Below are positions 1 to 6,200 of a DNA stretch of 17,863 nt, in pieces (positions within the stretch are counted from its first letter, which is position 1; the number at the start of each line of letters is the position of its first letter). A program made the position numbers and the translations under genes. The stretch comes from JBNRMR01 sp050309705. GTDB taxonomy: Bacteria > Bacillota > Clostridia > Christensenellales > UBA1750. Where the stretch lies: positions 1 through 17,863 of the forward strand of contig JBNRMR010000077.1 of assembly GCA_050309705.1 (NCBI GenBank). The letters run 5' to 3'. A model generated the notes under the pieces. It ran no database searches. It had not been told where the DNA came from and saw only the letters and a list, made by a program, of their open reading frames with translations.

Positions 1-93
1 TTTATCCGCCTTCTTATTATTGCGCTAGGTGCGCGGGGGATAGGGCTTTTTGAGGTTCTTGCCGAAGGGAAGGCGCAACTTGTGAAGGCATAA
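1..93 (+). CDS. C-terminal end of an unidentified protein (truncated by window edge)
   Basis: Frame 1 is open from the first base to a TAA at 91-93 and encodes the last 30 residues of a protein, ending in AEGKAQLVKA. The segment starts hydrophobic (FIRLLIIALGARGIGLF) and ends in a short charged tail. I do not recognise the family. Calling it real is an inference from the open frame and from the terminator-like hairpin 22 bases downstream. It could be the gene in front of the MFS transporter, transcribed in the same direction. With so few residues, a chance open frame cannot be excluded. Confidence 0.45.
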   Translation, partial: FIRLLIIALGARGIGLFEVLAEGKAQLVKA

Positions 94-114
94 GACTTTG
101 CAATCTTTTGAAAG

Positions 115-151
115 AAAGCCCTACTGCAACTTCTGCAGAAAGGGCTTTTTT
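115..151 (+). terminator. Terminator-like hairpin between the upstream gene and the MFS transporter
   Basis: AAAGCCCT (115-122) pairs with AGGGCTTT (141-148). An inner stem CTGCA/TGCAG (124-128 with 134-138) and a T run to 151 complete an intrinsic-terminator shape. Only 20 bases separate the T run from the transporter ATG, too few for a separate promoter. The hairpin is therefore either the upstream terminator with read-through, or an attenuator in the transporter leader. Confidence 0.7.
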
Positions 152-171
152 ATATGCAACAGGAGGTTTTT

Positions 172-1422
172 ATGAAAGCATCTCAAAAAATCCCCCCGAT
201 AGCGGCGTCCATCGCCATACAGCTTTGCCTGGGCACGGCCTATATCTGGAGCGTGTTCCAAACGGGCATAGCCAACAGCATTTTCGCCGGCGATAACACC
301 AAGGCCAGCCTTCCCTTTTCGCTGCTACTGGCCACTCTTTCCATAGGCAGCGTCATCGGCGGCAAGCTGGCGGCCAGGTTTTCCACCCGTTCGGTGGTCA
401 TTGCCGGAGGAATCATGCTAAGCGCGGGCTTTGCACTGGCCTCCTTTGTGACAGCTCAGGCTCCATGGCTGCTCTGGCTGGGTTACGGCGTTTTGGGCGG
501 TGTGGGCATGGGCTTCACCTATTCCACAACCATCGCTTGCGCGCAGAAATGGTGGCCTGAGAAAAAGGGCCTTGTGACGGGACTGATAGTGTCGGCCCTG
601 GGCTTCGGCGGCGTCGTGTTCACGCCGATTGTGGAATACTTCATCGGCCGCTTCGGCGGAACGGAGGTGGGTGAGCCGAAGACTTTCCTGGTGATGAGCG
701 CCATTTTCCTTGTGGTGTGCACCATCGGCGGGCTTTTTCTTAAAAATCCTCCTGAAAGCAAGGAAGCAGGGCAAGCAGCATCCGCTTCCGGCGATGATGG
801 CAGCCTTACTCCCGGCCAGGTTCTGCGCCAGCCCAGATTTTACCTGATCGCATTTTCAATAATGTTCGCCTGCGCAGGCGGGCTGATGATGATCGGCTTT
901 GCGAAGCCCATCGCCGTGGCCAAGGGCCTGGGCGAAACGGCCACAATGGGCGTGCTTATAATATCGATGTGCAATTCCATGGGGCGCCTTTTCTGGGGCG
1001 CTGTGTCGGACAAGCTGGGCAGGCGGCGCTCACTGATCATCCTCCTGGTGGCGTCAGGCGTGCTTTCGATGCTGGTGGGCAGTGCAAATGGTTACCTCAT
1101 ATATGTCCTCATCGGCTTCATCGGCTTTTTCTATGGCGGCTTCCTCAGCGTATTCCCCTCCTTCACCGCCGATGTTTTCGGGCCCAAGCATATGGCCACC
1201 AACTATGGCATGGTGCTGGTGGGCTTCGGCGTGGGGGCTGTTGCATCGTCGTATATCGCCGGGTACTTCAAGAACATCGCCTCAAACGATATCGCGCTTA
1301 TGTCGCCGGCTTTCTTCATAGCGGCGGGCTGCGCGGGTGTGGCCATAATCCTGATGCTGCTTTTAAACCCGCAGGCGAAGAAGAAAAAGTCCTCGAAAGC
1401 CCCAAGCGCTCAAGCGGCATAA
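172..1422 (+). CDS. OFA-family MFS transporter (oxalate/formate antiporter-like)
   Basis: This is a 416-residue major facilitator protein with about 12 hydrophobic segments. The oxalate/formate antiporter (OFA) family is suggested by the GTAYIWSVFQ segment in the first helix and by the WWPEKKGLVTGL stretch after helix 4. The cytoplasmic MFS motif is intact in the second half (D280-K-L-G-R-R-R). By family, it would exchange small carboxylates such as oxalate, formate or lactate across the membrane, but the substrate cannot be read from the sequence. The start is ATG 172 because AGGAGG at 161-166 lies 5 bases ahead. An in-frame ATG at 154 lies upstream of that ribosome site and is unlikely to be used. 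The protein ends in a Lys-rich cytoplasmic tail. The gene sits alone between two hairpin terminators, so it is probably expressed singly or by read-through. Confidence 0.88.
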   Translation: MKASQKIPPIAASIAIQLCLGTAYIWSVFQTGIANSIFAGDNTKASLPFSLLLATLSIGSVIGGKLAARFSTRSVVIAGGIMLSAGFALASFVTAQAPWLLWLGYGVLGGVGMGFTYSTTIACAQKWWPEKKGLVTGLIVSALGFGGVVFTPIVEYFIGRFGGTEVGEPKTFLVMSAIFLVVCTIGGLFLKNPPESKEAGQAASASGDDGSLTPGQVLRQPRFYLIAFSIMFACAGGLMMIGFAKPIAVAKGLGETATMGVLIISMCNSMGRLFWGAVSDKLGRRRSLIILLVASGVLSMLVGSANGYLIYVLIGFIGFFYGGFLSVFPSFTADVFGPKHMATNYGMVLVGFGVGAVASSYIAGYFKNIASNDIALMSPAFFIAAGCAGVAIILMLLLNPQAKKKKSSKAPSAQAA

Positions 1423-1448
1423 GGCCCTGTTGAGCAGAATGCAAAAAC

Positions 1449-1480
1449 AAAACCCCGCCTAATGCCCGGGGTTTTTCTTT
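1449..1480. terminator. Bidirectional terminator between convergent genes
   Basis: AAAACCCCG (1449-1457) pairs with CGGGGTTTT (1467-1475) around a 9-base loop. T-rich sequence follows on the plus strand and A-rich sequence precedes it, so it can end both the MFS transporter transcript and the minus-strand regulator transcript. Confidence 0.85.
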
Positions 1481-1502
1481 TTGAGCGCCCTGTCTGTGGC
1501 GG

Positions 1503-2960
1503 TTAAGCCATGTCTTCGGCCATGCATCGCTTGTAAACCTCAAGCAGATTATCACGGCTGGGATAGCAGCCTATCATCATCACGTTATCGTGGGCTATGG
1601 GAGGGTTCGGGATGGTGGTTAATATGATGTCATAATTCTTATGCCGGCAGGAATCAGGGGCATCGCTGTATGACGCCGTGTCGATCTCTATCATGGCGCT
1701 GCCCATCGAGTTGAGTGTGCATGATATGTGGGAGGCAAGAAAGCTTGCGTGGGCGGCGCCGAAATCGCTGATTAAAAGAGCGGTCTTGGGCTGCGCAAAA
1801 TTGGGAAACTCGGGGTATTCCAAGCAAATCCAAAAGAGCAGGTCATGCAGCCTGGGGGTGATGTCAAAGCCTATGTTTTGCGAAACACGCTCAAGGCCTT
1901 TTGCAGCCTTGCAATACATGTAACGGCTGTTGTTTTTGAGAGAATTGGAGAAATACTCTATGCGGTCAAAGAGGAGGGAGGTTTGAAAGATTCTGTGCTT
2001 TTGGGTCAAATACATAGCCCCCATTATGAAAACAAGCCTCGCCATGGCCTCGTCGTCCAGCTTAATGTCTGTGGAACTGAACAGTTCTGCAAAGAAAACC
2101 TCCGCGTGCTCATTCAAAAGGGCCTTTTCTTCCGGAGAGGACCAGCCGTTGAATGATCTGTGGATGAAGGCGTTAATCGGGCGAAGGTTTGAAACGTCAG
2201 TGCCTGGAAAGCAGCTAAGTATATAGGAAACATCCTCAGGTTCAAACTCGCCTTCGACATCATATTCGCAATCGATCGTATATCCCTGGGATTCGCGAAT
2301 GAGCGAAACGACACACAGCGCGACGTGATAGACCGTGGTGATATCATCATTTGCGACCAAAGCTTTTCCCTCGGGAGGCGCGGCCTTCACAAGGAGGTTT
2401 GAAACGACTTTCCAGATCCTTTCAACGCTAACGCCGACAATATCATCCACCAGTTCAATGCCGGTAATCTCAAGCATAAATGCTGCGTAAAACTGGCGAA
2501 GGTACTGTTCGTCCTGGGCAACAATCTGGCACTGGCCGTTTTTGTGTATTATATTTATTCCTCTTTGATTAAGGCAGAGATTTATTTTTGGAATCATGCG
2601 CTCAAGGGTGGATCTGCTGGAAAAAAGAGCGTCCTCGTAAAACTCAATCCGATTATGGGGATGGAGCAGAAGCCACCTAAGCCAGCGCAGGGCAGTGGAT
2701 TCTTCAAAGATGTCCCTAAAGGCAGCGCCGACGGCGGAGGAGCTCCTGTTGTGCATCTTCACGCCCTTTTTTACCGAGACCTCCACGTTAAAAAGATCAT
2801 TCCAGCGGTCTTTCAGCTTGGCAATGTCGTCCGAAACGGTTCTCCCGCTGGCTCCAACTGCTTCAGCCAGATTGTTTATGGTAATCCAGTTTTCCTGGGA
2901 GACAAGAAGCTCAATAAGCGCGATTATCCTTTGAGACGACTTGTCCATGAGGCTACGCAA
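1503..2960 (-). CDS. Mga/RofA/AtxA-like transcriptional regulator (HTH, PRD-like, EIIB-like)
   Basis: This protein of about 485 residues has the layout of Mga-type virulence regulators. Near residues 20-60 is a winged helix-turn-helix of the Mga/BglG type (INNLAEAVGASGRTVSDDI). A second helix-turn-helix follows at about 90-165 (FSSRSTLERMIPKINLCL). The middle is a helical PRD-like region, and the last 80 or so residues (ALLISDFGAAHASFL onward) look like a PTS EIIB-like fold. Members bind promoters of surface-protein genes and can be phosphorylated by the sugar PTS. The gene is divergent from the giant adhesin gene, which is its most likely target. Start choice: GTG 2969 overlaps the only good ribosome site (AGGAG, 2973-2969). 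TTG 2960 sits 8 bases after it and is preferred. ATG 2948 is 20 bases away. The family is fairly sure; the target is inference. Confidence 0.82.
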   Translation of the reverse strand: MRSLMDKSSQRIIALIELLVSQENWITINNLAEAVGASGRTVSDDIAKLKDRWNDLFNVEVSVKKGVKMHNRSSSAVGAAFRDIFEESTALRWLRWLLLHPHNRIEFYEDALFSSRSTLERMIPKINLCLNQRGINIIHKNGQCQIVAQDEQYLRQFYAAFMLEITGIELVDDIVGVSVERIWKVVSNLLVKAAPPEGKALVANDDITTVYHVALCVVSLIRESQGYTIDCEYDVEGEFEPEDVSYILSCFPGTDVSNLRPINAFIHRSFNGWSSPEEKALLNEHAEVFFAELFSSTDIKLDDEAMARLVFIMGAMYLTQKHRIFQTSLLFDRIEYFSNSLKNNSRYMYCKAAKGLERVSQNIGFDITPRLHDLLFWICLEYPEFPNFAQPKTALLISDFGAAHASFLASHISCTLNSMGSAMIEIDTASYSDAPDSCRHKNYDIILTTIPNPPIAHDNVMMIGCYPSRDNLLEVYKRCMAEDMA

Positions 2961-3024
2961 GTAAATCACTCCTGTGCATGTTCATATTATTAAAAGCATG
3001 CGTGAGAGGCTTAATTCATAGTAA

Positions 3025-3053
3025 AGTTTATCATTAATTGATGCTGGAGTCAA
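3025..3053 (-). promoter_or_regulatory. Candidate sigma-A promoter of the Mga-like regulator
   Basis: On the minus strand TTGACT (3053-3048) is followed by a 17-base spacer and TAAACT (3030-3025). The start codon lies about 65 bases downstream. The -35 and spacing are good and the -10 is moderate. Confidence 0.5.
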
Positions 3054-3065
3054 TTAAATTAACTT

Positions 3066-3093
3066 TTGTACATCTTGTCAATCATATTATATT
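3066..3093 (+). promoter_or_regulatory. Candidate promoter of the adhesin-sortase operon
   Basis: TTGTAC (3066-3071), a 16-base spacer and TATATT (3088-3093) form a plausible promoter in the AT-rich divergent region. A perfect TATAAT at 3162-3167 is an alternative -10, but no convincing -35 lies 16-18 bases before it. Either choice leaves a long leader before the adhesin ATG. Confidence 0.35.
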
Positions 3094-3161
3094 TGCCAAG
3101 TTATCCCAAAAGCTTCATCACATGCTGCAAAACAAGAACATACTCTGCTTTCCAGCTAAAG

Positions 3162-3183
3162 TATAATGATAATAATGAGTATC
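3162..3183. promoter_or_regulatory. Weak Fur-family-like AT-rich site upstream of the adhesin gene
   Basis: TATAATGATAAT (3162-3173) matches 10 of 12 bases of the GATAATGATTAT core seen in the palindrome upstream of nrdD. GATA/TATC ends bracket 3168-3183. The inverted symmetry is poor and AT-rich DNA can produce this by chance. It overlaps a candidate -10. Confidence 0.2.
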
Positions 3184-3205
3184 GTCTTAGTTTTATACGA
3201 TTACA

Positions 3206-3232
3206 TCGGCCAAAAACCCGAGAGGGTGCCGA
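3206..3232 (+). other. Leader hairpin upstream of the adhesin ribosome site
   Basis: TCGGC (3206-3210) pairs with GCCGA (3228-3232), and ACCC (3216-3219) pairs with GGGT (3224-3227) around a GAGA loop, leaving a one-sided CAAAA bulge. It lies 26 bases before the GAGGAGG ribosome site (3258-3264). I could not match it to a known riboswitch class, including preQ1 and c-di-GMP types. Confidence 0.3.
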
Positions 3233-3271
3233 ACTAAAAACATAGTTAACGAGCTGTGAGGAGGATATGCA

Positions 3272-6200
3272 ATGACCAGAAGAAAGCTTATCAGTTTAAT
3301 AGTTGTGGTGAGCCTCTTGTTCCAGATCATTTTAGTGCCGCTTGCGCAAGCAACGGGGCTTGCAGACGGCGCAACAGGCCAGCAGACCGAGGGTGAATCC
3401 GTTTTACCTGGGGACGATGGCGGCGACGGCAAAGAAGGCCTGCCCGGGGACGATGGCGATGACGGCGAAGAAGGCCTGCCCGGGGACGATGGCGGCGACG
3501 GCGAAGAAGGCTTGCCCGGCGACGATGACGATGACGATGGGCAGCCGGATGAAGGCCCGAAGTTTGGGCTTGGCGGGATGGGCTTTGGGCCGTTTTCCAA
3601 CGGCGAGGATGACGATACCGATCCGCCTGCGGGAGAGATTACAGGCTTGCCTTACCTGATAATCCACGGCTCAGAGGATGATCCTCCTACATATATACAG
3701 GTAAACGGCGACAACGTTGTGCAAACCGGCAATGAATTTTCAGGTGTCCTTCCCGGAGATACAATTAGTATGCAGATCGGGTTCACGCTTTCAGAAGGCG
3801 ATGAAGAAGCAGAACCACCCGTACAGTATCGTTACAATAGCGGTCATTATTTTTATATTGACCTCCCGGAAGGCGTGGAATTTAATTCATCGACAGACCC
3901 GGCAAGCCCTGAAACTATTGGGGATATCGCCACTTGGTATATTGAAACTATTGGCGGCAACAGCAGAATAAGGGTGCAGTTTACCGATGCAGTTAAAGCT
4001 GGGGCCTGGGGTGTAATAGCCCTAAGCGGTGAATTCGACGACTCTGATGGCGGCGGTGAGGATGGCACCACCATTGAGCTTGGCAGCCAGACATACACTT
4101 TTATACGCCGGCAGATAGTTCCGGGATCGCCGACGGTAGAAAAAGCCGGCACATATGACGAAGAAACAAACGCCATCACCTGGACGGTGACTGTAAAGGC
4201 ACCCGAAGATGAAAGCTCCTTTGACTTCAGCGGCTACACCATCGTTGACGAATACAGCGACAACCAGACATATGTCCCGGGAAGCTTCGAGGTTGGCGGA
4301 GCGGATATTGCCGGCACTGATCTGTCCTTCGGCACAAATCAGATTTCCTACACCTTCCCGGAAGAAACCAAAGCTGGGGCGATAACAATAACCTATCAGA
4401 CCACGCCGATAACGGCCGCCGAGGGTGAAGACGTGCCCACCTTTGCTGGCGGCAATTCCTCCTTTAAGAACAAGGCAACACTGCGGGACACGGGAGACGA
4501 TTGGGTTGCGGCTGACGATGACACCGTAACGGTGGACTGGGTTGAAAAAGATGGCACAGCAAAGGACATAGCCACGCGGAACGGAAACTATGTCATCAAA
4601 TGGACTGTGACGGTGAACGTCCGCGAAGCCGGTGCAGAAATCGTGGACACATTCCCCAGCGGTCTCACGCTTATAGAAGGTGACCTCATAGATGGGACTC
4701 ATCCTATAACGATAAATGGAGAGCTTATCGCCGGAAGTGGTTATGTCTATGATGACGAAAACAACACTTTGACATACAGCTTTGACGACGAATTTAGAGG
4801 GCTGGCGACGCTGGTCTACTACACCGAGGTGAGCCCGGAAGCGCTGGACGACAACGCAGCAGTTAAATTCCAAAATAATGTTACTTTCTCGTGGACGAAC
4901 ATATATGGAACCGTTCCCGGCGCCTCGGAGGAGGTTGGCATAGTGGGCGGCGGTGGCATCATAAACAAGTCTGCACAGACCTCCGATGCAGTCAATTACA
5001 ACGATAAAGAAAACCGCTACATCCAGTGGACAATCACCGTCAACCGGAACACGTACAGCGACATTGCAGCAATCACAATCAAGGACAAGATTCCTGCGGG
5101 CCAGGTTCTTGTGGTGGATAACGCGGGTCATCCATTCACCGTATCGGGCGGCCAAAACAATGAGATAATTTCTGATATTAGCACCTCAACCCGCCTGAAT
5201 GAGTTCAATGATACCGATGGAGAGGGCTTTACCTATTCATTTGCGAATCCGATAAGCAGTCAGCACACCATCACCTATTATACAAAAATAGTGGACCTTT
5301 CATCGCTGTACAACACAAACGATGCGACAGTGTCCTTTGGCAACGAAGTTGAGATCGTGGGCAGAAAAGGCGAAACTGGCGGAGCCACCCAGACGTTCAA
5401 AAGCCAGATGATGGAAAAGAAAGCAGGAACGTATAATTACGCAGACCACACGGTTATGTGGACCATCACCGTGAACCGCAACCAGCTTCCGTTGACTAAT
5501 GCGGTCGTGACCGACACCATCCCCGCGGGCATGGAGTTCATAAACACAACGGAGCGCCCCTTCACAGTGCAGAAGGGAACCGACACCGCGGTTGTGACGG
5601 CCCCGACATCCACCACGCCGGCGAACGCCACCACCCGCGGAACCTTTACCTATAATTTCCCCTCGTCGATCGATGATGTATACACCATCACTTTCTACAC
5701 AAAGGTGACCGATGCGGAGCTGGCCAAGCACTGGGAAAGTGTGAAGACATTCACAAACAAAGCCGACCTTGACGCTGATGAAATTGACGAGCCCATTGAG
5801 GTAACGGTGGGTGTCGGCATGAAGAACCCGGTGGTCTCGAAAAAGGCTACATTTGATAACTCTAAAGACAAAGACATAAAATGGGAAGTAGTCATAAATC
5901 CGGCGAACGTTGCCCTTTCTGGTGCATATGTCACCGACGAGCTGCATCCAAGCCTGAGGCTGCATGCAGATTCGGTCGTGCTTTACAAGGCCGCCATTAC
6001 CTCGACCGGCACAGTCGCCAAGAAGACCCCCCAGGAAACTGTAGATCTTACGGGCAGAGTAACACTGCCGAGCGCTCTAAATGACAACACGCTAAGGGTG
6101 AACATGCCCGATGGAACTGGCATATACATACTTGAGTTCACAACCGAAATAGAAGACGTGGACAACGTGGATATAGTCAACGAGGTGACCTTGAACGGAT

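Noticed and set aside
3200..3260. Adhesin leader considered as a preQ1 or c-di-GMP riboswitch
   Set aside because: A hairpin and an ACTAAAAA-like stretch are present, but the conserved core bases and pairing of those classes are not.
3404..3547. Regular 36-bp repeats considered as a CRISPR array
   Set aside because: The units are contiguous with no spacers and translate in frame into a Gly-X-Y segment of the adhesin.
4022..5155. A 377-codon open frame on the minus strand, and a similar 297-codon one at 6962-7855
   Set aside because: Both lie wholly inside the adhesin gene on the opposite strand. Their products are low-quality, Val/Arg/His-rich sequences with no domains, as expected for shadows of a long mid-GC repeat gene.
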